Below are positions 27,217 to 33,504 of a stretch of DNA of 50,655 nt, one piece after another. How positions within the stretch are numbered: the first letter of the stretch is position 1; every line of letters starts with the position of its first letter. The notes under the pieces are model-generated. The model made no database searches. It saw only the letters and a list, made by a program, of their open reading frames with translations, and had not been told where the DNA came from. A program made the position numbers and the translations under genes. Source of the stretch: Kiloniellales bacterium (lineage in GTDB: Bacteria; Pseudomonadota; Alphaproteobacteria; Kiloniellales; JAKSDN01); contig JANQLT010000216.1 of assembly GCA_028280455.1 (NCBI GenBank), positions 1 to 50,655 of the forward strand, given 5' to 3'.

Positions 27217-27729
27217 GTGGCTCGACGAGAGATCCTCGAATACCCCGATCCCCGCCTGCAGCAGCCGGCGGAGCCCGTGACCCGCTTCGACGAGAGCGTC
27301 GGGCACCTGGTCGACGACCTGCTCGACACGCTCTACTCGACGAGCGCCATCGCGCTGTCGGCACCGCAGATCGACGATCTGCGTCAGGTGCTGGTCGTCG
27401 ATCTCTCGGAGGCGCGCAACGAGCCGCAGGTCTACATCAACCCGGAGATCCTGGCGAAGGCCGCCTGGGGTTTCGTCGAGGAGAGCTGCCTGTCGCTGCC
27501 CGGCGTCAAGGGCAACGTCCTGCGAGCGACGCAGATCCGCGTCAAGGCCCAGGATCGCGACGGCGAGACCTTCGAACGCGATCTCGAGGCGATGCATGCC
27601 GTCTGCCTGCAGCACGAGATGGACCACCTGGTCGGCAAGCTCTTCGTCGATCGCTTGTCGATCTTCCGCCGGCTGCACTTTCGCGCCTTCGGCAGCGCCA
27701 AGGCGCGCCGCCGCCAAGAAGCGGCGTGA
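27217..27729 (+). CDS. Peptide deformylase-like protein in the puc locus
   Basis: This 170-residue protein of the peptide deformylase family starts with GTG just after AGGAGG. The three family motifs are present but altered: motif 1 GxGLAAxQ is read as AIALSAPQ, motif 2 EGCLS as ESCLS, and motif 3 QHExDHLxG is intact as QHEMDHLVG. The metal ligands (Cys of motif 2, two His of motif 3) and the catalytic Glu are retained, so it may be active. It differs enough from housekeeping Def to be a paralogue. It lies 8 bases after pucC; its target may be an antenna or other membrane polypeptide, which is inference. Confidence 0.82.
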   Translation: MARREILEYPDPRLQQPAEPVTRFDESVGHLVDDLLDTLYSTSAIALSAPQIDDLRQVLVVDLSEARNEPQVYINPEILAKAAWGFVEESCLSLPGVKGNVLRATQIRVKAQDRDGETFERDLEAMHAVCLQHEMDHLVGKLFVDRLSIFRRLHFRAFGSAKARRRQEAA

Positions 27730-27866
27730 GTCGGCTCGGCGGGCCGCGCCCGCCCTCTCTTCCGACAAACTGAGCGGACAAGGTCACCCTGCCTCGGCAG
27801 ACGCGGAGCGCCGGCTCTCGCGCAAGGCGTCGCGCGCATCGATCTCTTCGCTAAACTAGTCGCGCC

Positions 27867-28901
27867 ATGAGCCAGCAGAACGCGACTCCGACCTCGAAGA
27901 GCCCGGCGCCCGAGCCGCGGCGCGTCCTCCTGCTGGGCGCCACCGGCACGATCGGTCGCGCGACGGCACGCGCGCTGCTTCGGCGCGGCCATCACCTGGT
28001 CTGCTTCGTGCGCCCGCGCGCGGGCGTGGGCGGCACCCTCGGGCCGGACGGGATCGCCGCGCTGCTGGAGGGCGCGGAGCTGCGCTTCGGCGAGGTCGCC
28101 GATCCCGCGTCCCTCGCGCAGGAGGGCTTTCGGGGCGAGCGCTTCGACGCGCTGGTGTCCTGTCTGGCGTCGCGCAGCGGCGCGCCGAGGGACGCCTGGG
28201 CCATCGACTACGAAGCCCACAGGCAGGCCCTCGCCGCCGCCAAGGAGGCCGGCGTCACGCAGATGGTGCTGCTCTCCGCGATCTGCGTCCAGAAGCCGCT
28301 GCTCGCCTTCCAGCAGGCCAAGCTGGCCTTCGAGCAGGCTCTCATGGAATCGGGCCTGACCTACTCCATCGTCAGGCCCACCGCCTTCTTCAAGTCGCTG
28401 GCGGGGCAGGTCGGGCGGCTGGCGAAGGGCAAGCCCTTCCTGGTTTTCGGCGATGGCAGCTTGACGGCCTGCAAGCCGATCAGCGACGACGATCTGGCGG
28501 ACTTCCTCGCCGGCTGTCTGGAAGACCCGAGCCGCCAGAACCGCATCCTGCCGGTCGGCGGCCCGGGACCGCCGATCACGCCGAGACAGCAAGGCGAGAT
28601 GCTCTTCGAGCTGCTGGACCGCGCGCCCCGCTTCACCCGGGTGCCGGTCGCCCTCCTCGATGTCATCATCGGGACCTTGAGCGCGATGGGCCGGGTCAGC
28701 CCGGGTCTCGCGGAGAAGGCCGAGCTGGCCCGCATCGGACGCTACTACGCCACCGAGTCCATGCTCGTGCTGGATCCCGTCTCGGGCCGCTACGACGCGG
28801 AGGCCACGCCCGCCTTCGGGTCCGAGACCCTGCGCGACTTCTACGCGCGCCTGATCAGGGGCGAGGCCAGCGCCGAGCGCGGCGATCACGCCGTGTTCTG
28901 A
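27867..28901 (+). CDS. bciA: Divinyl (bacterio)chlorophyllide 8-vinyl reductase, BciA type
   Basis: This 344-residue NmrA-like short-chain (extended SDR) reductase has the NADPH-binding motif LLGATGTIGRATARALL near residue 20 followed by the VRPRAG Arg pair. Downstream stretches FGDGSLTACKPISDDDLADF and LPVGGPGPPITPRQQGEMLF are characteristic of BciA. It reduces the C8 vinyl group to ethyl in bacteriochlorophyll a synthesis. It is separated from the deformylase-like gene by 137 bases. Other SDRs are possible, but the gene neighbourhood and these motifs fit BciA well. Confidence 0.87.
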   Translation: MSQQNATPTSKSPAPEPRRVLLLGATGTIGRATARALLRRGHHLVCFVRPRAGVGGTLGPDGIAALLEGAELRFGEVADPASLAQEGFRGERFDALVSCLASRSGAPRDAWAIDYEAHRQALAAAKEAGVTQMVLLSAICVQKPLLAFQQAKLAFEQALMESGLTYSIVRPTAFFKSLAGQVGRLAKGKPFLVFGDGSLTACKPISDDDLADFLAGCLEDPSRQNRILPVGGPGPPITPRQQGEMLFELLDRAPRFTRVPVALLDVIIGTLSAMGRVSPGLAEKAELARIGRYYATESMLVLDPVSGRYDAEATPAFGSETLRDFYARLIRGEASAERGDHAVF

Positions 28902-28978
28902 CGGAATCCACCGGCTGGCCTGCGGGGCGCCGCAGCCGCTAGACTGTGGGGTCCGTCCGGCGGCAGGGAATTGGCCCG

Positions 28979-29536
28979 ATGCGCAAAACGCTCAAGATTC
29001 TCCACACGCTCGCGGCCTGCGGGCTCATCGGGGGGCTGCTCTGCTACATGGCCTTGCTGATCTTGGCGCCGCAGGAAACGCCGACCGCCTACGCCGACCT
29101 GCGCGCGTCGATCTCCGGGCTCAGCAACTACGTCCTGATCCCGTCCTTGGCGCTCGCCTTGGTGGCCGGCCTGCTCTCCATGGTCGTGCATCGGCCCTTC
29201 CTCGAGGCGAGATGGGCTTGGCTCAAGGCGGCGATGGGCATCCTCATGTTCAAGGGCGTGCTGACGATCGTCGGCGCGAAGGCCAACTACGCCGCGACCG
29301 TCTCTCGCGAGGTCGCGAACGGCGCGGCCGAGGCGGAAGTGCTCAAGGCCGCGCTGGCCCAGGAGTGGTGCACGCTGGCCGCCGTCATGGCGATATCGAT
29401 CGCCAACGTCGTGCTGGGTGTCTGGCGCCCCCGGCTCAAGGGACGTCCGCAAGCCCGGGTACAAGCGATACCCGAGGCAAGCAGTCGGCCAAATCCGGTC
29501 ACGGCTCGAGACGAACGGACCCGGCCAGCAGCCTAG
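28979..29536 (+). CDS. Small polytopic membrane protein, DUF2269-like
   Basis: This is a 185-residue protein with about four predicted transmembrane helices (roughly 5-30, 48-68, 82-102, 130-155) and a polar Arg/Pro-rich tail. I use the ATG at 28979; a GTG at 28946 is in frame but has no better signal. The helix pattern with KILHTLAACGLIGG and GLSNYVLIPSLALALVAG resembles the DUF2269 group. It lies 77 bases after bciA. Function unknown. Confidence 0.65.
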   Translation: MRKTLKILHTLAACGLIGGLLCYMALLILAPQETPTAYADLRASISGLSNYVLIPSLALALVAGLLSMVVHRPFLEARWAWLKAAMGILMFKGVLTIVGAKANYAATVSREVANGAAEAEVLKAALAQEWCTLAAVMAISIANVVLGVWRPRLKGRPQARVQAIPEASSRPNPVTARDERTRPAA

Positions 29537-29741
29537 ATCAGCCGCTCCAGGCCGTCGTCGTGACCGCCACGACGGGCGGGTCCCTCACCGAGGCGGCGGC
29601 CCTGGAGATTGACACTCTCGATTGTCATCCCTCCATTGACAGACCTCTGCGCCGGCAATTCGGCGGAGCGCGGCGAGGGCTTCGCCAGGGATCGAAAAAC
29701 GAAATGTTTCAAGCGGTTTAGAAGGTCACCTAGGGGACAAT

Positions 29742-29755
29742 TTGATTCACATCAT
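29742..29755. promoter_or_regulatory. FNR-type box upstream of the RiPP-like cluster
   Basis: TTGAT-TCAC-ATCAT matches TTGAT-N4-ATCAA at 9 of 10 positions. It lies 136 bases before the chosen start of the PqqD-like gene. If it acts as a class II site, the transcription start would be near 29790, where TCTAAG (29779-29784) could serve as a -10. Confidence 0.6.
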
Positions 29756-29840
29756 CGCCTGCCCAGCCCCTATCGTGGTCTAAGACCCATTCAATTGCTT
29801 GGTTGAGCCGGCGCGTGTTAGGCTGGATTACTTATGCAAT

Positions 29841-29858
29841 TGTCTATCGTGCTTGACA
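29841..29858 (+). promoter_or_regulatory. Perfect PpsR/CrtJ palindrome before the PqqD-like gene
   Basis: TGTCTATCGTGCTTGACA is an exact TGT-N12-ACA site and closely resembles the sites near bchF (CGTCTAATTTGCTTGACA). It ends 32 bases before the ATG at 29891. It implies aerobic repression of the whole downstream set by PpsR. Confidence 0.65.
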
Positions 29859-29890
29859 ATCGGGCCCCGCCGGGCGAGCGAGAGGGTTCC

Positions 29891-30148
29891 ATGAAGCTGG
29901 CTAAGTACGTGAAATTCAGACAAGAAAAGTTCGGGGGCGTGCTCTTTGAAACGCGCAGCGAGAAAGTCTACGCGCTGAACCCGACGGCGGCGGCGGTGGT
30001 CCGAGAGATCCAGGCCGGCACGCCGGAAGCGGAGATCCCCGCTCGCCTCAAGGCGACCTTCGAGGCCGAGGACGGCGAGCAGATCGAGCGCGAAGCGGCG
30101 GCTTTCTCGCGCCAGCTCCGCGAGCAAGGTTTGGTCGTCGAGGCCTGA
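29891..30148 (+). CDS. PqqD-like RiPP recognition element (RRE) protein
   Basis: This 85-residue protein of the PqqD family shows the winged-helix pattern seen in RREs: FGGVLFETRSEKVYALNPTA, then helices ending in LREQGLVVEA. In PqqD such a protein binds the precursor peptide and presents it to the radical SAM enzyme. I choose the ATG at 29891 (AGAGGG just upstream) because the in-frame ATG at 29834 lies inside or before a PpsR operator and lacks a ribosome binding site. It is followed 4 bases later by radical SAM gene 1, so the two are coupled. Confidence 0.82.
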   Translation: MKLAKYVKFRQEKFGGVLFETRSEKVYALNPTAAAVVREIQAGTPEAEIPARLKATFEAEDGEQIEREAAAFSRQLREQGLVVEA

Positions 30149-30152
30149 TCCC

Positions 30153-31172
30153 ATGGCGGCCAACGCCCCACCACAAGAGGCCGCAACGACCTCGGCCGTC
30201 GCGCTGCGGCCGGAGGTGACCACGCCCGGCACCACGACCGCCGGCGCGCTCGGCGCGCCGCTCTATCTCGCCTGGCAGCTCACCAACGAATGCAACTTCG
30301 CCTGCCTGCATTGCATCGAGGAAAGCGGCCCCGGCAAGGCCTTCAAGGACGAGCTCGACGACGAGCAGGTCTTCGACCTGATGCGCGGGGCGATCGAGCT
30401 GGATGTCCCCTACATCTCGCTGTCGGGCGGCGAGCCGATGCTGCATCCGCGCTTCTTCGATCTGGTCGAGTTCGGTGCCGCGCGAGGCGCTCAGCTCAAG
30501 ATCGAGACCAACGGCGCCTACCTGACCGAAGAGGCCTGCCGCCGGCTGGCGGACGCCGAGGTCAAGTCCGTGCAAGTCAGCCTGGACGGCGCCACGCGCG
30601 AGACCTTCAATCGGATGCGCGTGCGCGGCGATTTCGATCAGGTCATGCAGGGCATCAAGAACCTGCGCGCCGCCGCCGTGCCGCTGGAGATCAACTACTC
30701 GCCGACCAAGTTCAACGCCCACGAGATCGGCCAGGCCGTCGACCTGGCCCATGAGCTCGGCGCCATCAGTTTCTACTCCGGCCGGACCATGTACACGGGC
30801 AACGCGGTCAAGACCTGGCACAAGATGGCGCCGAGCGACGAGCAGTACCATGACTTCTTCAACTGCCTCCACGTCAAGCGCCTGAGCTACCTGGGGCGCA
30901 TGCGTGTGCACTTCCACGAGATGGGCCTGCTGCACGAGATGCGCGAGCGCCTGGCGAACCCAGCGGCCCTGCTGATCGTGCTGCCCAACGGACTGGTCAA
31001 GCTGATCAACGCGCTGCCCTTCGTTTGCGGCGATCTCCGGCGCGAGTCGCTGGAGTCGGTCTGGGCCAATTTCCAGCGGGCCTGGCAGGACCCTCGCGTG
31101 GCCCAGTTCGTTCAAGATCTCGAAGTCAATCCCGGCAAGACCGCCGAGCTGCACGAATGGATCTTCGTTTGA
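30153..31172 (+). CDS. Radical SAM protein 1, PqqE-like, degenerate SPASM region
   Basis: In this 339-residue radical SAM enzyme, the [4Fe-4S]-SAM motif CX3CX2C is C47-NFA-C51-LH-C54 and the SAM-binding GGEP is at 92-95. The core resembles PqqE/SPASM-type peptide-modifying enzymes. The C-terminal stretch at about 275-305 (VLPNGLVKLINALPF...DLRRESLESVW) lines up with a SPASM region, but only one Cys (C292) remains, so two auxiliary clusters cannot be bound in the usual way. Radical SAM proteins 2 and 3 share this C-terminal pattern and a WHKMAPSDEQY-type motif (residues 222-232 here). It probably modifies the peptide encoded at 33145; the reaction is unknown. Confidence 0.85.
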   Translation: MAANAPPQEAATTSAVALRPEVTTPGTTTAGALGAPLYLAWQLTNECNFACLHCIEESGPGKAFKDELDDEQVFDLMRGAIELDVPYISLSGGEPMLHPRFFDLVEFGAARGAQLKIETNGAYLTEEACRRLADAEVKSVQVSLDGATRETFNRMRVRGDFDQVMQGIKNLRAAAVPLEINYSPTKFNAHEIGQAVDLAHELGAISFYSGRTMYTGNAVKTWHKMAPSDEQYHDFFNCLHVKRLSYLGRMRVHFHEMGLLHEMRERLANPAALLIVLPNGLVKLINALPFVCGDLRRESLESVWANFQRAWQDPRVAQFVQDLEVNPGKTAELHEWIFV

Positions 31173-32122
31173 ACACGGCGGTCGAACAGGGAGCGCGCAG
31201 CGCAGCGCGCCGGGGTGGCCCCGCCGCTTGGCTCGGCAACGCCGTGGCCATGCTGCGCTATCGCTTCTTCCTGCACGCCGGGCTGCTGCCCTATCTGTTG
31301 GGCGCCGCCTGGGCCCATGCCGTGGTCGACAGCTTTCAGCCGGCGCTTTTCTGGGCCGGCCTCGCGGGCATATTGCTCGCCGTCGTGGGTGTCGAGGCCT
31401 TCAACGAGTATTTCGACGACCGCATGGGCACGGATCGCGTGTTCAACCCCGAAGACGCACCGCCGATGTCGAGTGCGGTCTTCTGGCTCGGCGTCGCAGC
31501 CTTCGCCGCGGCGTTGGGCGTTGGCCTCTACCTGGCCTTCCAGGGCGGCTGGCCGATCCTGCTCTACGCCGGGCTGGGCGGGATGGCAGCGGCCTTCTAC
31601 GTGGCCCCGCCCATTCGCTGGGCCTACCTGGGGCTCGGTGAGACGGTGATCGCGCTGTCCTATGGTCCCTTGATGGTTCTCGGCAGCTTGCACCTGCACG
31701 CCCAGACCCTGGCCTGGCCGGTCGTCGGGCCGGCCCTCGCAGCGTCACTGGTGCCGGGCTTGCTGATCATGGCGCTGGCCGTGGTCAACAACATCCCGGA
31801 CTTCCACCAGGACCGGCTGGTCGGCAAGCGCAACCTGGTCGTGCGGCTCGGCCGCGAGCGAGCGGTCTGGCTCTATACCGTCCTGGCCGGCGCCGCCCTG
31901 CTGGTCGTGGCGATCGGCGTGGCCGCGGGTCTCTTCCCCTGGCCGTGCCTCGCGGCCCTCGCCGCCCTGCCGCTCCTGGTGGCCAGCCACCGGAAGGGCC
32001 GGCGGACCTGGCAGCGGCCGCGCGACTTCGTGCCTGCGGTGCGCGCCATCGTTCGCTGCTACCTGCTGGCGGTATTGCTGTTCACGGTTGGACTGTTCCT
32101 GCAGTTCTGGGTGACGCCATGA
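31157..32122 (+). CDS. UbiA/MenA-family prenyltransferase inside the RiPP-like cluster
   Basis: This 321-residue integral membrane protein has about eight helices. The two Asp-rich motifs of the UbiA family are present: N83-x3-D87-D88 with D93 (NEYFDDRMGTD), and D215-x3-D219 followed by GKRNL. The second motif pattern is closest to MenA-type (dihydroxynaphthoate) prenyltransferases. These enzymes attach an isoprenoid diphosphate chain to an aromatic acceptor. The ATG at 31157 overlaps radical SAM gene 1 by 16 bases; its own stop overlaps radical SAM gene 2 (ATGA). It is not bchG, which is at 39121. Its acceptor is likely the peptide-derived product of this cluster, by inference. Confidence 0.84.
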   Translation: MDLRLNTAVEQGARSAARRGGPAAWLGNAVAMLRYRFFLHAGLLPYLLGAAWAHAVVDSFQPALFWAGLAGILLAVVGVEAFNEYFDDRMGTDRVFNPEDAPPMSSAVFWLGVAAFAAALGVGLYLAFQGGWPILLYAGLGGMAAAFYVAPPIRWAYLGLGETVIALSYGPLMVLGSLHLHAQTLAWPVVGPALAASLVPGLLIMALAVVNNIPDFHQDRLVGKRNLVVRLGRERAVWLYTVLAGAALLVVAIGVAAGLFPWPCLAALAALPLLVASHRKGRRTWQRPRDFVPAVRAIVRCYLLAVLLFTVGLFLQFWVTP

Positions 32123-33117
32123 CCGCGCAGGTGATCAGGATGGCGGGAACGGCAACCGCGCCCAACCAGATCGACCGGCTGGGCGCGCCGCTCTTCGTCT
32201 CCTGGCAGCTCACCCGCGACTGCGACCTCGCTTGCGTCCATTGCTGCACCGAGAGCGCGCCGGGCAAGCCGATGCAGGCCGAGCTGTCGCGCGAGGAGGC
32301 GCTGCGCCTTGCCGAGGAGATCATCGCCGAACAGGTGCCCTACGTGATGCTCTGTGGCGGCGAGCCGATGGTCGTGCCCCATTTCCTGGAGCTGGCCGAG
32401 CGCCTGGGCAGGGCCGGCGTGCAGCTCAAGATCGAAACCAACGGCCAGCGATTCGACGAGGAGACGGCGCGACGCCTCGCGCGTCTTTCGCTGCGCTCGG
32501 TCCAGATCAGCCTCGACGCTGACAGCCAGGCAGTCTACGCACGCCAGCGCCCGGGTGGGTCGCTAGCCAAGGCGCAAGATGCCTGCCGTGCCGTGCGCGC
32601 CGCCGGACTGCCGCTCGAGGTCACTTTCGCGCCGACGCGCTTCAACATCGCAGAGCTTCCGGCGGTGATCGCGCGGGCGCGGACGCTCGGCGCGTTCCGC
32701 TTCAACAGCGGGGCTCTCATGCGCATCGGCAATGCAGCCAAGAACTGGCACAAGCTGGCGCCGAGCGAGGAGCAATACCGCGCTTTCCGGGCCACGCTGG
32801 AGCGGGAGGCCGAAAGCGGCGAAGGGGGGATGGAGATCAGCTACACCCCCTTCCGAATCGAGGACGGGCTGAGGGGCGCCCTTCGGCAACCGCCGGCGAC
32901 CTTGCTCGTGCTCCCGAACGGCCGGGTGAAGCTAGCGGCGGCGCTGCCGCAGATCGTGGCGGATCTTCGCCACTGCAGTCTGGCCGATGCCTGGCGCGAC
33001 TATTGCCGGGCATGGCACAGCCCGGCCTTCCTGGCGCTGATCCGCCGCGCCATCGCGGACGACGCCATTCACGCCAAAGCCAACGACTGGCAGACTCTCG
33101 CCAGTTCCCTTGCCTGA
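32119..33117 (+). CDS. Radical SAM protein 2, PqqE-like, degenerate SPASM region
   Basis: This 332-residue paralogue of radical SAM protein 1 has CX3CX2C as C35-DLA-C39-VH-C42 and GGEP at 80-83. The N-terminal LGAPLFVSWQLT, the NWHKLAPSEEQY segment (209-220) and the C-terminal VLPNGRVKLAAALP (264-277) match protein 1 closely. The SPASM-like end has C286 and C296 but not the ligand spacing of true SPASM domains. The start overlaps the prenyltransferase stop (ATGA), and the stop lies 27 bases before the PqqA-like peptide gene. It is likely a second modifying enzyme on the same peptide or on the product of protein 1. Confidence 0.85.
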   Translation: MTAQVIRMAGTATAPNQIDRLGAPLFVSWQLTRDCDLACVHCCTESAPGKPMQAELSREEALRLAEEIIAEQVPYVMLCGGEPMVVPHFLELAERLGRAGVQLKIETNGQRFDEETARRLARLSLRSVQISLDADSQAVYARQRPGGSLAKAQDACRAVRAAGLPLEVTFAPTRFNIAELPAVIARARTLGAFRFNSGALMRIGNAAKNWHKLAPSEEQYRAFRATLEREAESGEGGMEISYTPFRIEDGLRGALRQPPATLLVLPNGRVKLAAALPQIVADLRHCSLADAWRDYCRAWHSPAFLALIRRAIADDAIHAKANDWQTLASSLA

Positions 33118-33144
33118 GGACATCGAACAGAAAGGAGGTGACCC

Positions 33145-33300
33145 ATGAGCCAAAGCGTTATCACCGAGACGAGCAAGGCGCCAGCCGATCGCGGCCACGA
33201 GAGCGCGGCCCCGCGGCAGCACAAGTTGACCTGGGAGACGCCGCAGATGGAAGACGTCTCCGAACAGGTCATGGCGCAGCCTTACATCCGCTTCACCTGA
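33145..33300 (+). CDS. PqqA-like precursor peptide, cross-linked Glu replaced
   Basis: This is a 51-residue peptide preceded by AAAGGAGGTGA, a near-ideal ribosome binding site. The last 22 residues follow PqqA: KLTWETPQ aligns with the (K)W-x-x-P start of PqqA, and W30, P33 and Y47 keep the spacing W-x2-P-x13-Y. In PqqA the Glu four residues before the Tyr is cross-linked to it by PqqE; here that position is Met43. The C-terminus is PYIRFT, with no cleavage tail. N-terminal residues 1-28 look like a leader. It is placed between radical SAM genes 2 and 3, as expected for a RiPP precursor. It is too short for routine gene finding. Confidence 0.78.
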   Translation: MSQSVITETSKAPADRGHESAAPRQHKLTWETPQMEDVSEQVMAQPYIRFT

Positions 33301-33310
33301 TCTCCGCGAC

Positions 33311-33341
33311 CCGGCATCGTCGCCTCCGGCGGCGATGCCGG
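33311..33341 (+). terminator. Strong stem-loop after the precursor peptide gene
   Basis: Arms CCGGCATCGTCGCC (33311-33324) and GGCGGCGATGCCGG (33328-33341) pair over 14 bases (one G-U) around TCC. It begins 11 bases after the peptide stop. There is no T-run, so it is more likely a partial terminator or mRNA-stabilising hairpin that raises precursor over the downstream enzyme. This position is typical of RiPP operons. Confidence 0.65.
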
Positions 33342-33504
33342 CAATTCGGCGGACCGCCCTTGCGGCGGCCCGGCCGCTAGACGACAGCCCGGCTGGCTTC
33401 TCGAGCGCTGCGGTCTCGAGCGCACTTGTCGTGGCTGTGCGCCCTGGGTGTCTGTTCGACGCCGGATGGGCCTTCGAGCAGGCTTCAGGAGGCGGCGAGA
33501 CGCG

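Larger units (their letters stand above)
29537..29890. other. Regulatory intergenic region before the RiPP-like cluster
   Basis: These 354 bases are free of recognisable genes. Going towards the cluster, they contain an inverted repeat TGACA-N8-TGTCA (29610-29627), two further TTGACA hexamers, an FNR-type box (29742-29755) and a perfect PpsR-type palindrome (29841-29858). An upstream ATG at 29834 is in frame with the PqqD-like gene but overlaps the PpsR site and has no ribosome binding site, so I treat it as non-coding. Confidence 0.65.

Noticed and set aside
29834..29890. Upstream ATG giving the PqqD-like protein 19 extra residues
   Set aside because: No ribosome binding site is present, and the segment contains the perfect PpsR palindrome. 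The ATG at 29891 begins the conserved domain.
29891..33300. Genuine PQQ biosynthesis operon
   Set aside because: PqqB and PqqC are absent, the precursor lacks the essential Glu, and there are three radical SAM enzymes and a prenyltransferase that PQQ synthesis does not use.
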